Source of the DNA: CAYXOX01 sp964466745
GTDB lineage: Bacteria; Pseudomonadota; Alphaproteobacteria; Rhodobacterales; Rhodobacteraceae
DNA: 51,575 bases
NCBI GenBank assembly: GCA_964466745.1
Contig: CAYXOX010000007.1
Coordinates: 1 to 51,575 of the forward strand
Direction: 5' to 3'
Part shown: positions 41,024-49,114 of the stretch, in pieces
Numbering within the stretch: position 1 is the first letter of the stretch
Layout of the letters: each line of letters starts with the position of its first letter
Notes under the pieces: model-generated
What the model was told of the DNA's origin: nothing
What the model saw: only the letters and a program-made list of their open reading frames with translations
Databases searched by the model: none
Position numbers and translations under genes: made by a program

Positions 41024-42442
41024 ATGCAAGAGATTACCCCTGTCCTGCTGTGCGGCGGGTCCGGCACCCGTCTGTGGCCCGTGTCGCGCAAATCCATGCC
41101 GAAGCAGTTCACCCGCCTCGTGGGAGACGATACGCTCTTTCAGTCCGCCCTGACCCGCCTTTCGGGGGAAGGGTGGGGCGCGCCCGTGCTGGTGACTTCG
41201 GAGGCCTATCTCGATCTGGCCCTCGGGCAGGCCGCGGCTACCGGTATCTTGCCCGCGAGCGTCCTCGTGGAGCCGGCCCCGAAGAACACTGCGCCGGCGA
41301 TCCTCGCCGCGGCCCTCCATATCGGCGCGCTTGATCCCGACGCGTTGTTGCTTGTCGCCCCGTCCGATCACGCGATCCCCGATGCGGCGGCGTTTCGCGA
41401 TGCCGTCGCCGCCGGCGCTGAACGGGCCGCCGGTGGAGAGATCGTCACCTTCGGCATCTGCCCGACGCGAGCCGAAACCGGATATGGCTGGCTTGAACTC
41501 ACCGGGGCGCCCGAGGGTTTCGCGCCGCGCCCCGTGGGCCTGGCCGGTTTCGTTGAAAAGCCGAGCGCGGCGCGCGCGGTGGAGATGCTGGCCGCGGGCC
41601 GATACCTCTGGAACGCGGGGATCTTCCTTGCCACGGCCAGAACCCTGCTCGCTGCGTTCGAGGCCCACGCGCCGGGCCTTTTGGCGCCGGTGCAAGGGGC
41701 GCTGGCCGACGCGGAGCGTTGTGGCGGGATCGTCCGCATGGCGCCGGGCCCCTGGTCGGGCGCAGAGGAGATCTCCGTCGATTACGCCGTGATGGAGCGG
41801 GCGGGCAATCTCTGCGCCGTGCCCTTTGCGGCCGGGTGGTCGGACCTCGGCGACTGGAACGCGATCTGGCGCGAAAGCTCCCGCGACGAGGGCGGCCTCG
41901 TGAGCGACGGGCAGGTGACCGCCATAAGCTGCACCAACAGCCTCCTGCGCAGCGAGGTGGACGGGCTCGAACTCGTCGGGATCGGCCTTTCCGACATGGT
42001 CGCCGTTGCGATGGCAGACACGGTGCTGATCGCCCATCGGGACAGGGCGCAGGAGGTGAAGGAGGCCGTCGGGCGTCTCAAGGCGCGCGGCGCCGCGCAA
42101 GCCGAGCGCTTTTCTTCGCGGGCGGCGGAGTGGTCTGAGGCGGAAGCCGATGGCGTCCGCTACGCGAGCCGCTGCCTTCGCGTCGAACCCGGCGCCGAGC
42201 CGATCGTGGCGGACACGGGGCCCGGAACCCGTTGGACAGTGCTCTCCGGCCGAGCCGTCGCGACCCTGCAGAACGAACGGATCGAGTTGCCGGCCGGCGC
42301 CAGCCTCGTGCGCGAGTCGGGTATGGTCGCACAGGTTTGCAACGCCGGCTTCCGGCCGCTCGTCCTGCTGGAAGTGCGCGAGCATGTTCTCGCGACAACG
42401 GGCGCCGCAGCGCCTTCGCTCGCCGCGATGGCCGCCGAGTAG
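41024..42442 (+). CDS. algA: GDP-mannose pyrophosphorylase (AlgA/ManC) with degenerate isomerase domain
   Basis: It makes GDP-mannose from mannose-1-phosphate and GTP. The 472-residue product has an intact N-terminal nucleotidyltransferase domain: LCGGSGTRLWPVSRKSMPKQF, EPAPKNTAPAILAAAL, FVEKPS, WNAGIFLA and the DLGDWNAIW block. The C-terminal type II phosphomannose isomerase cupin is present in outline (residues about 365-460) but lacks the zinc-binding QxHxHRxEHW-like motif. The aligned stretch reads EPIVADTGPGTRWTVLSGRA. The protein is therefore probably only a pyrophosphorylase, unlike the bifunctional Pseudomonas AlgA. It is divergent from algC. Confidence 0.92.
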   Translation: MQEITPVLLCGGSGTRLWPVSRKSMPKQFTRLVGDDTLFQSALTRLSGEGWGAPVLVTSEAYLDLALGQAAATGILPASVLVEPAPKNTAPAILAAALHIGALDPDALLLVAPSDHAIPDAAAFRDAVAAGAERAAGGEIVTFGICPTRAETGYGWLELTGAPEGFAPRPVGLAGFVEKPSAARAVEMLAAGRYLWNAGIFLATARTLLAAFEAHAPGLLAPVQGALADAERCGGIVRMAPGPWSGAEEISVDYAVMERAGNLCAVPFAAGWSDLGDWNAIWRESSRDEGGLVSDGQVTAISCTNSLLRSEVDGLELVGIGLSDMVAVAMADTVLIAHRDRAQEVKEAVGRLKARGAAQAERFSSRAAEWSEAEADGVRYASRCLRVEPGAEPIVADTGPGTRWTVLSGRAVATLQNERIELPAGASLVRESGMVAQVCNAGFRPLVLLEVREHVLATTGAAAPSLAAMAAE

Positions 42443-42488
42443 CGCGCTACGGGTTCGCGGCACCTGCGCCCGCATCGCACCGGGCCGA

Positions 42489-42554
42489 CCTATCCTTTCG
42501 GATAGGAGTCCTCTCCGGCTGCGCGCTGTGCGCTGCAGCACGCGCGGTTATGAT
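42489..42554 (+). promoter_or_regulatory. Perfect 18-bp inverted repeat (copy 3) and putative -10 box of the sensor operon
   Basis: CCTATCC-TTTC-GGATAGG at 42489-42506 is a perfect palindrome. A TATGAT -10-like box lies at 42549-42554 with no good -35. The palindrome centre would fall about 63 bases before a start site near 42561, a spacing typical for activators. The arrangement suggests a promoter that needs the bound regulator. Confidence 0.75.
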
Positions 42555-42575
42555 CGCGTGAAAACGGAGGGCTGG

Positions 42576-43760
42576 ATGCGGGTTAGAACAGCACAATCGA
42601 GCGCCCGAAGCGCCGAACGCGTCGTCGAGGAGATTGCCGGGGGGCTCGAGGTCGAAAACCTCGGCGCTCCGGATTTCGTCGCCCTGCATTTCGGGGTGGG
42701 CTGTCCGCCCGGCGCCCTGCACGCGGCGGCCCGTGCCCGCTTCGGCGGCACGGCGCTGCACGGCGGCTCGTCCTGCCTCGGAACCATGTCGCAGGAAGGC
42801 ATGAACATCGAGACCGGAGCGGGCGCGGGCGCGCTCGCGATCTGGGATCCGGGCGGCAGCTACGGCACGGCTACTGCCGATCTCGGCGAAGACGCGCGTG
42901 AGGCGGCGCGCCGCGCGACGGAGGCCGCGCTCGCGGCGGCCGACCGCCCCGGAGAGGTTCCGGAAATGGTCTGGCTCACCGTCGCTCCGGGGCGCGAGGA
43001 ACAGGTGCTCGACGGTCTGCGCGCCGCCGTTGGCCCGGAGACGCTCATCGTCGGCGGCAGTTCCGCCGACAATTCCGTCAGCGGAGCCTGGGCGCAGTTC
43101 GGCCCGGAAGGATGCCACAGCGACGGCGTGGTGGTCTCGGTGCTGTTCCCGTCGCGGGCGGTCACCTCGTTCTACCAGAGCGGCTACGCCCCCACCGGCG
43201 AGAACGGCATCGTCACGTCGATCGAGGGGCGGCGGCTTTACGAGATCGACGGCGAGCCCGCGGCCGCCGTCTATCGCCGCTGGACCGAGGGGGCCGTGCC
43301 GATGGCGAACGAGAGGCCAAGGTCGGTTCTCTCCGAGGCCACGTTGTGGCCGCTCGGGCGCGTGACCCGCGAGGTCGCCGGAGTGCCTTTCCACCTGCTG
43401 GCCCACCCGGCCACGTCCAACCCCGACGGATCGCTGGAGCTGTTCGCCGACATGAGCAAGGGCGACCGGATCTGGCAGATGCGGGGCTCGGTCGACAGCC
43501 TCGTGGCCCGCGCCGGGCGGATCGCCGCGCAGGCCCGCAGCAACGCGGGCGGCGAGATCGCCGGTGCATTCGTCGTCTACTGCGGCGGCTGCATGCTGGC
43601 CGTGCGCGAGCGGATGGAGGAGGTTCGCAGCGGCGTGAACGCGGCGCTTGGCGATGTGCCGTGGATCGGGGTATTCACCTTCGGCGAACAAGGCTTGCCG
43701 CCGGGCGGCGAGGTGGAACACGGCAACCTCATGATTTCTTGCACGGTCATCGCGGAGTAG
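42576..43760 (+). CDS. FIST N/C-domain protein, NosP-like sensor candidate
   Basis: A 394-residue soluble protein composed of FIST_N (about residues 30-225, with GGTALHGGSSCLGTMSQEG and TLIVGGSSADNSVSG) and FIST_C (about 230-380, with YEIDGEPAAAVYRRW, LFADMSKGDRIWQM and GAFVVYCGGCMLAVRERM). FIST proteins are sensory; the NosP subgroup of some gammaproteobacteria is a haem-binding nitric-oxide sensor encoded beside a hybrid kinase, the arrangement seen here. Haem binding cannot be proven from the sequence. GGAGG lies 5 bases before the ATG. It is the first gene of the FIST, H-NOX, kinase, regulator operon, with H-NOX 3 bases downstream. Confidence 0.9.
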   Translation: MRVRTAQSSARSAERVVEEIAGGLEVENLGAPDFVALHFGVGCPPGALHAAARARFGGTALHGGSSCLGTMSQEGMNIETGAGAGALAIWDPGGSYGTATADLGEDAREAARRATEAALAAADRPGEVPEMVWLTVAPGREEQVLDGLRAAVGPETLIVGGSSADNSVSGAWAQFGPEGCHSDGVVVSVLFPSRAVTSFYQSGYAPTGENGIVTSIEGRRLYEIDGEPAAAVYRRWTEGAVPMANERPRSVLSEATLWPLGRVTREVAGVPFHLLAHPATSNPDGSLELFADMSKGDRIWQMRGSVDSLVARAGRIAAQARSNAGGEIAGAFVVYCGGCMLAVRERMEEVRSGVNAALGDVPWIGVFTFGEQGLPPGGEVEHGNLMISCTVIAE

Positions 43761-43763
43761 ATC

Positions 43764-44315
43764 ATGAAGGGCATCGTCTTCACCGAGCTGCTGGCGATGG
43801 CCGAAGACAGTTTCGGCGAGGCGGCCGTCGACGAGGTGATCGAGCGCGCCGACCTGCCGTCGGGCGGTGCCTATTCGACCGTCGGCAACTATCCGTGCGC
43901 CGAGCTGTTTGCGCTGATCGGCGGTTTCGCGGCGCATTCCGGCGCGTCCGCGGAGACGCTGCAACGGCTTTTCGGCCACTGGATGATGAAGAGCTTCGCG
44001 ACCCACTATCCCGGCTTCTTCGAGGGTCGGACCGGCAGTCTCGACATGCTGGAAGCGATCGAGAACGATATCCACGTGGAGGTGCGCAAGCTGTATCCGG
44101 ACGCCGATCTTCCCAGCTTCGAGACGCGGCGCGACGGCGACCGCGGCCTCGACATGGTCTATCGCTCGTCGCGCCCGCTGGCCGATTTCTGCCACGGGCT
44201 GATCGAGGCCTGCGCCGATCATTTCGGCGAAACGGCCCGGATTTCCCGGCGCGATCTTGGCGAAGGCGTCGGCACGGTGGCGGCCTTCCGCGTCGACACC
44301 GTGTCCGGTCCATGA
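43764..44315 (+). CDS. H-NOX haem nitric-oxide-binding protein
   Basis: A 183-residue haem sensor of the H-NOX family, cytoplasmic. The proximal haem ligand is His104 in IENDIHVEVRKLYPDADLP, and the propionate-binding YxSxR motif is Tyr133-Arg-Ser135-Ser-Arg137. The distal-pocket position that is Tyr in oxygen-binding members appears to be Phe142, so selective NO binding is predicted. H-NOX proteins typically bind and inhibit a partner kinase or cyclase. Here the gene overlaps a hybrid kinase gene as ATGA, which makes that kinase the likely partner. Having H-NOX and FIST genes in one operon is unusual. Confidence 0.95.
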   Translation: MKGIVFTELLAMAEDSFGEAAVDEVIERADLPSGGAYSTVGNYPCAELFALIGGFAAHSGASAETLQRLFGHWMMKSFATHYPGFFEGRTGSLDMLEAIENDIHVEVRKLYPDADLPSFETRRDGDRGLDMVYRSSRPLADFCHGLIEACADHFGETARISRRDLGEGVGTVAAFRVDTVSGP

Positions 44316-47300
44316 CGGAGGGCGGGCCCAAGGCCACCGTTTCGCGCGCGCGTTTCGATCGGGAGCGCCGCGCCCGGAACGAGGCCGAAGCCCTGCTGGA
44401 AGAGACGTCGCGCCAACTCTACGCGGCGAACCAGCGGCTTCTGCGCGAAAGCGAGGCGATGCGCGCCGCCCTGGCCGAAACCGAGGAGCTGCGCGCGCGC
44501 GAGGCCGCGGCGCTTCAGGAGCAATCCATCCTGTCCCGGGCGCTGACCGCGCTTTCGGGCAAGTCGGGCGCGGCGGAGGCGATGCAGGAGTTGCTCGGCA
44601 CCCTGCAGAGCGCCTTCGGCATCTTCGACGCGTGCTTCGTGCAGGAGGCCGGCGCCGAGGTGCGCATCGCGGCTTCGGCCCGCCCGGAGCATGCCGGGCT
44701 CATCCTGCCGCTGCCGAGTGGGCTGCTGTCACGCGCCCGCCGCCTTGGCAGGCTTTTCGAGGCGGGCGCAAGCGGGCAGCCCGCCCGGATCGACGAGTAC
44801 GCCTCCGCGCTGATCGCTCCCCTGGGGATGTCGGACGAGGCATCCGGGGCGCTGCTGCTTGGCTGCCTCGAACCCGGGCGCTTCTCGGCCAAGGATCTGC
44901 GGCTTCTGGAGCGCGTCGCCGGGCTGGCCGCGCAATCCCTGACGGCGCTGCGCGAGGCGCGCCGCAACGCGCTGCTCGTTTCGCTGGTCGAGGGGCGGCC
45001 GATCGAGAGCGAGGGCGGCGTTCTCGACGCACCGCTCGAGGCGGTCCACCGGGCGTTCGCGCGCCTTACAGATCTGCAGGGCACCGTCGTCGGCATTCTG
45101 GACGATCTGCTCGGCGCTCCGCTGGACGGGATCGACCCGGCGATCGAACGGGCGCTGGCGGGGCTGGGCGAGGCCACCGGCATGGACCGTGTCTACGTTT
45201 TCCGCCTGCGCGAGGATGCCGGGCTGATCGACAATACCCATGAATGGTGCGCCTCGGGAATCGCCGCCATGCGCGAGGAACTCCAGGGTCTGCCTGCCGA
45301 GATGATTGCCCATTGGCGCGAGGCTTTCGATGCCGGCCAGGACGTGCTGATCCCCGACGTGGGCGCGCTGCCCGACGATACGCCCGAGAAGGACATTCTC
45401 GAATCCCAAGACATCCTTTCGCTTCTGGCCGTCCCGATGGCGCAGGACGGCGAGTTCCGCGGCTTCGTCGGCTACGACGCGGTGCGCGCCAAGCGCACGT
45501 TCCTTCCCGGCGAAATCCACCTGATCCGTTCCGTGGCGAAGGTCATCGCCGCGCTTCTTGCCCGTCGCGAGCAGACCGTGGCGATCGAACGGCTGTCGGA
45601 GATCGCGCGACGGACTTCGAACCTCGTGGTGATGACGGATGCCGAGCGGCGCATCACCTGGGTCAACGAGGCGTTCGAACGCACCACCGGATGGCGGCTG
45701 GACGAGATCAGGGGTGAGGATGCGGGCAGTGTCCTGCATGGCTCCGAGACCGACCGAGCTATCGTCGACGTGGTCCGCGCGGCGCTGGAACGGGCCGAGC
45801 CCGTGCAGGCGGAGATCCTCAACCGGGCCCGTGACGGTCGGCTCTACTGGGTCGATCTCGACATCCAGCCCCTACGCGATGCGTCGGGCCGGCTCGAGGG
45901 GTTCGTCGCGGTACAGACCGACGTGACCGAGAGCCGCGAAAGGGCCGACGCGCTGCGGATCGCGGCAGAGGATGCGGCGCATGCGCAGGCCACGCTCGAG
46001 GCTGCGGTGGAAGCGCTGGAGGATGGGTTCGTGCTCTACGATGCCGACGACCGGCTCGTGATCTGCAACGAACGCTACCGGGAGATTTATCCCCGCTCGG
46101 CAGCCGCGATCGTTCCCGGCGCCAGCTTCGAGGAGATCCTGCGCTACGGCCTCGCCCATGGTGAGTACGCCGACGCAGTCGGCCGGGAGGAGGAGTGGCT
46201 TGCCGAACGGCTGGAACGCCACCTCGCAACCGACAGCGAGGTGGAGCAGAGTCTTTCAGACGGCCGCTGGCTGCGCATCTTCGAGAAGGCGACGCCGGAT
46301 GGAGGCCGCGTCGGTCTGCGTGTCGACATCACCGCCCTGAAGCAGGCCGAGCAGCGCGCCCGGGCCGATCGCGCGGCGGCGATGGAGGCAAGCCAGGACG
46401 GGATCGCCATAACGGACGCAGACGGGTGCTTTCTCTACATGAACAGGGCGCATCTCGATCTGTTCGGCTACGAGTCGGAGGCGCAGGTCGTCGGCAAGCC
46501 GTGGTCGATGCTCTACGAGCCCGGCGCGGCCGCGTGGCTCGATGCCCACGCGATGCCCGAGCTGGTGTTCGACGGCCGCTGGTCGGGCGAGATCATGGGC
46601 AGGGCACGGGATGGAAGCCCCGTCGACCAGGAGGTCTCGCTGACGCTCAAGGAAGACGGCGGCGTTCTGTGGATCGTGCGCGACATGCAGCACCGGCGCC
46701 GAGAAAGCGCCGAGCGGGACAGGCTCCGCGAGGAGCTGCAGCTGGCCCAGCGCCGCGAGATCGTGGGGCAGATGGCGGCCGGGCTGGCCCATGATTTCAA
46801 CAACTTGCTGGCAACGATATCGGGTGGAGCGTTGCTGATCGGCGAAGCGAGCCCGGAGGGCAGCATCGCCGCCATCGGGGCGCAGCGCATCCAGTCGGCG
46901 ACGGGCCAGGCCGCCGGGCTGGTGAAGCGGTTGCTGTCCCTCGGGCGGCGAGAGGAGGAGCCGAAGCGGCTCGATCTGCGCGCCCAGCTGCGGGAGGCGG
47001 GGGATCTCGTCCGCGCCGGCCTGCGCGCGCCTACGCGCCTCGAGATGCACCTGCCCGATGCTCCGGTGGAGGTCGTGGCTGACCCGACGGATGTTCTGCA
47101 AACCGTGCTGAACCTCGCGATCAACGCCCGCGACGCGCTGGAGGGCGGGCCAGGGGTCATCACCATTTCCCTCGGGCAGCCCGATGAGGATGCGCTGGCA
47201 GGGCCCTTCGCCGTCGGTGCGCCGGACCCCGCGCGCCGCTATTGCGCGATCACCGTGGCCGACACCGGCCCCGGAATGACCCCCGAGCAGGTCTCGCGGG

Positions 47301-47881
47301 CGTTCAGGCCCTACGAGACGACGAAGGGCACGCAGGGCAGCGGTCTCGGGCTCACGATCGTGTCGTCCGTGATCTCCCGCGTCGGCGGCGCGCTGAAGCT
47401 TGTCACCACCCCCGGAGAAGGCAGTACCTTCACCATACTCTGGCCCGAGTCGCCGGCGCAGGCGCGTGCCGACGCGATCACGGAAGAGTTGACCGGGCGG
47501 CTGGACGGGCGCACCGTGCTGCTCGTGGACGATCAGGAGGACGTGCTTGTCATCCTGACCGCGTTCCTTGAGTCGGTGGGGGCCGAGGTCGCACCATCTT
47601 CCATGCCTTCGGACGCGATCGAGGCCCTTGATGACGACCCGGAAGGTTGGGATCTCTTGATAACCGATTACGACATGCCCGGAACGACCGGCACCGAACT
47701 TGCCCAGGCCGCGCGCGCCCGTGCCCCCGGGCTGCCGGTGGTGCTGGTCACGGCGCTGGCCGGGATGGCCGGACGAGATACCGCCATGTTCGATGCCGTG
47801 CTCGGCAAGCCCGTGGACAAGGGAGCGCTGGTCGCGGCGGCCGAGGCTGCCATTATCCGCGCAGCGCAACGAGGGGGATGA
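44312..47881 (+). CDS. Multi-domain hybrid sensor histidine kinase
   Basis: A 1189-residue soluble kinase. Domains in order: N-terminal coiled coil (about 10-75, ARFDRERRARNEAEALLEE), GAF-like (80-215), a second GAF domain (260-430, RVYVFRLREDAGLIDNTHEW), three PAS domains (about 430-545, 560-670, 690-800), HisKA with phospho-acceptor His827 (GLAHDFNNLLA), HATPase (NLAINARDAL, ADTGPGM, GSGLGLTIV), and a C-terminal receiver with Asp1119 (ITDYDMPGTTG). There are no membrane helices, so input should be cytosolic, fitting NosP/H-NOX partners. The coiled coil resembles NahK-type kinases. It starts at ATG 44312, overlapping the H-NOX stop. The frame is open far upstream, but only this start has context. 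Confidence 0.93.
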   Translation: MTEGGPKATVSRARFDRERRARNEAEALLEETSRQLYAANQRLLRESEAMRAALAETEELRAREAAALQEQSILSRALTALSGKSGAAEAMQELLGTLQSAFGIFDACFVQEAGAEVRIAASARPEHAGLILPLPSGLLSRARRLGRLFEAGASGQPARIDEYASALIAPLGMSDEASGALLLGCLEPGRFSAKDLRLLERVAGLAAQSLTALREARRNALLVSLVEGRPIESEGGVLDAPLEAVHRAFARLTDLQGTVVGILDDLLGAPLDGIDPAIERALAGLGEATGMDRVYVFRLREDAGLIDNTHEWCASGIAAMREELQGLPAEMIAHWREAFDAGQDVLIPDVGALPDDTPEKDILESQDILSLLAVPMAQDGEFRGFVGYDAVRAKRTFLPGEIHLIRSVAKVIAALLARREQTVAIERLSEIARRTSNLVVMTDAERRITWVNEAFERTTGWRLDEIRGEDAGSVLHGSETDRAIVDVVRAALERAEPVQAEILNRARDGRLYWVDLDIQPLRDASGRLEGFVAVQTDVTESRERADALRIAAEDAAHAQATLEAAVEALEDGFVLYDADDRLVICNERYREIYPRSAAAIVPGASFEEILRYGLAHGEYADAVGREEEWLAERLERHLATDSEVEQSLSDGRWLRIFEKATPDGGRVGLRVDITALKQAEQRARADRAAAMEASQDGIAITDADGCFLYMNRAHLDLFGYESEAQVVGKPWSMLYEPGAAAWLDAHAMPELVFDGRWSGEIMGRARDGSPVDQEVSLTLKEDGGVLWIVRDMQHRRRESAERDRLREELQLAQRREIVGQMAAGLAHDFNNLLATISGGALLIGEASPEGSIAAIGAQRIQSATGQAAGLVKRLLSLGRREEEPKRLDLRAQLREAGDLVRAGLRAPTRLEMHLPDAPVEVVADPTDVLQTVLNLAINARDALEGGPGVITISLGQPDEDALAGPFAVGAPDPARRYCAITVADTGPGMTPEQVSRAFRPYETTKGTQGSGLGLTIVSSVISRVGGALKLVTTPGEGSTFTILWPESPAQARADAITEELTGRLDGRTVLLVDDQEDVLVILTAFLESVGAEVAPSSMPSDAIEALDDDPEGWDLLITDYDMPGTTGTELAQAARARAPGLPVVLVTALAGMAGRDTAMFDAVLGKPVDKGALVAAAEAAIIRAAQRGG

Positions 47882-47884
47882 ACC

Positions 47885-48499
47885 TTGCGGATTCTTATTG
47901 CCGATGACCACGAACTTCTGCGCGATACCCTTTCGCTCTGGTTCCGGCAGGAGAAGATCGAGGTCATCCCGGCGCAGGATCTCGACGCCGCCCTGAAGCT
48001 GGTGGAGACGAGCGAGCCGTTCGACCTCGTCCTGCTCGATTTCGGCATGCCCGGCATGAACGGCCTCGAAGGGCTCGCCCGGGCGCTCGAGGCGGGCAGG
48101 GGCGCGCGCGTCGCCGTGATGTCGGGCATCGCGCCCCGAGAGGTGGCCGAAGAGGCGCTGGAGATGGGAGCGGCCGGCTTTCTGCCCAAGACGCTGCCTG
48201 CCAAGTCGCTCGTCAACGCGGTGCGCTTCATGGCGATGGGCGAACAATACGCGCCGATCGATTTCATGACCGCCGCACCTGAGACGGAGGTGCTGAACCC
48301 TCTTGCAGAGAAGCTGACGCCGCGGGAGCTGCAGATGCTCGAAAAGCTCTGCGAGGGTCTCTCGAACAAGGAAATCGCGCGGGAGCTTGGGATCCAGGAG
48401 CCGACCGTGAAGCTCCACATGAAGACGCTCTACCGCAAGATCGGCGCCCACAACCGGACGCAGGCGGCCCTCATCGCCCGGGACGCCGGGCTGTTCTGA
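47885..48499 (+). CDS. LuxR/NarL-type response regulator
   Basis: A 204-residue DNA-binding response regulator. The receiver domain (1-115) has IADDHE, phospho-acceptor Asp52 (VLLDFGMPGMNG), a Ser in the switch position (AVMSGIAP) and Lys in FLPKTL. The C-terminal GerE helix-turn-helix is LTPRELQMLEKLCEGLSNKEIAREL then GIQEPTVKLHMKTLYRKIG. The start is TTG at 47885 with GAGGGGG upstream; an ATG at 47878 is out of frame. It is 3 bases downstream of the kinase gene. NarL-type proteins bind short inverted repeats as dimers, so it is the best candidate for binding the CCTATCC-N4-GGATAGG sites across the polysaccharide genes. Confidence 0.93.
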   Translation: MRILIADDHELLRDTLSLWFRQEKIEVIPAQDLDAALKLVETSEPFDLVLLDFGMPGMNGLEGLARALEAGRGARVAVMSGIAPREVAEEALEMGAAGFLPKTLPAKSLVNAVRFMAMGEQYAPIDFMTAAPETEVLNPLAEKLTPRELQMLEKLCEGLSNKEIARELGIQEPTVKLHMKTLYRKIGAHNRTQAALIARDAGLF

Positions 48500-48559
48500 G
48501 GGCCCGGCCGGGCGGATCGGACGCGGTGCTTGCCGACGGATGCCCGGCCGCGATCCGCG

Positions 48560-48585
48560 CTGCCGGCAAGCGGTTCAGCCGGCAG
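48560..48585. terminator. Hairpin in the convergent gap after the response regulator gene
   Basis: A perfect 8-bp inverted repeat CTGCCGGC / GCCGGCAG with a 10-base loop but no T-run. It lies between the stops of the convergent regulator and ion-channel genes. It may act as a rho-assisted terminator for both. Confidence 0.4.
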
Positions 48586-48673
48586 GGGCAGGGCGGCTGC
48601 GCGCGGATGGCACCGCGACGGCCGGCTGGCCATCGCGCGGCGGAAGGCCGCGGCGCGGCAGGCGACCTTCTCC

Positions 48674-49114
48674 CTAATCTCCGCGTTCGGGGTGCCAGTA
48701 GCGCTGCATCATCAGGTAGGTGAAGGAGGCCGACCAGGTGATCAGCAGAAAGCCGTTCAGGGCCTCCACGCCGGAAAGGATACGGATCGGGCCTTCGGCG
48801 TAGACATCTCCTACCCCCAGCGTGGTGTAGCTGGTGATGGAAAAGTAAAAGAAATCGAGTGCCGTCGCCGCGAACTCACCGTCGATCCTCCCGAACCCGG
48901 CGCGATCGTGCAGGGCCGCGAAGACAAGCGCGTAAAGAACGATCTCGACGAAATGCGCCGCGAAACACGCCGCGATGACGACGAGTACGCGTTGCCTCGG
49001 GCGGATCGGCAGGCGAGGCAGCAACCGGCCCGTGAGGCGCAGCGCCTCGTAGTGCACGAGGACGGTTCCGGCGATCAGGAGCGCCGATATCGCGGCAAGA
49101 ACAACTGTGCTCAT
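48674..49114 (-). CDS. Two-helix potassium-channel family protein
   Basis: A 146-residue membrane protein with an N-terminal helix (VVLAAISALLIAGTVLVHY), a second helix (VLVVIAACFAAHFVEIVLYALVFA), a re-entrant pore region with the potassium selectivity filter TLGVGD (in YFSITSYTTLGVGDVY) and a last helix (LNGFLLITWSASFTYLMM). It lacks a cytosolic RCK domain, so gating is unclear. It is convergent with the response regulator gene. A link to the exopolysaccharide or signalling genes is suggested only by position; potassium signals are known to affect biofilms elsewhere. Confidence 0.88.
   Translation of the reverse strand: MSTVVLAAISALLIAGTVLVHYEALRLTGRLLPRLPIRPRQRVLVVIAACFAAHFVEIVLYALVFAALHDRAGFGRIDGEFAATALDFFYFSITSYTTLGVGDVYAEGPIRILSGVEALNGFLLITWSASFTYLMMQRYWHPERGD

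Noticed and set aside
43112..44311. Upstream extension of the hybrid kinase frame
   Set aside because: The frame is open but overlaps the FIST and H-NOX genes in other frames and reads as Arg/Gly-rich nonsense. The ATGA overlap at 44312 marks the real start.
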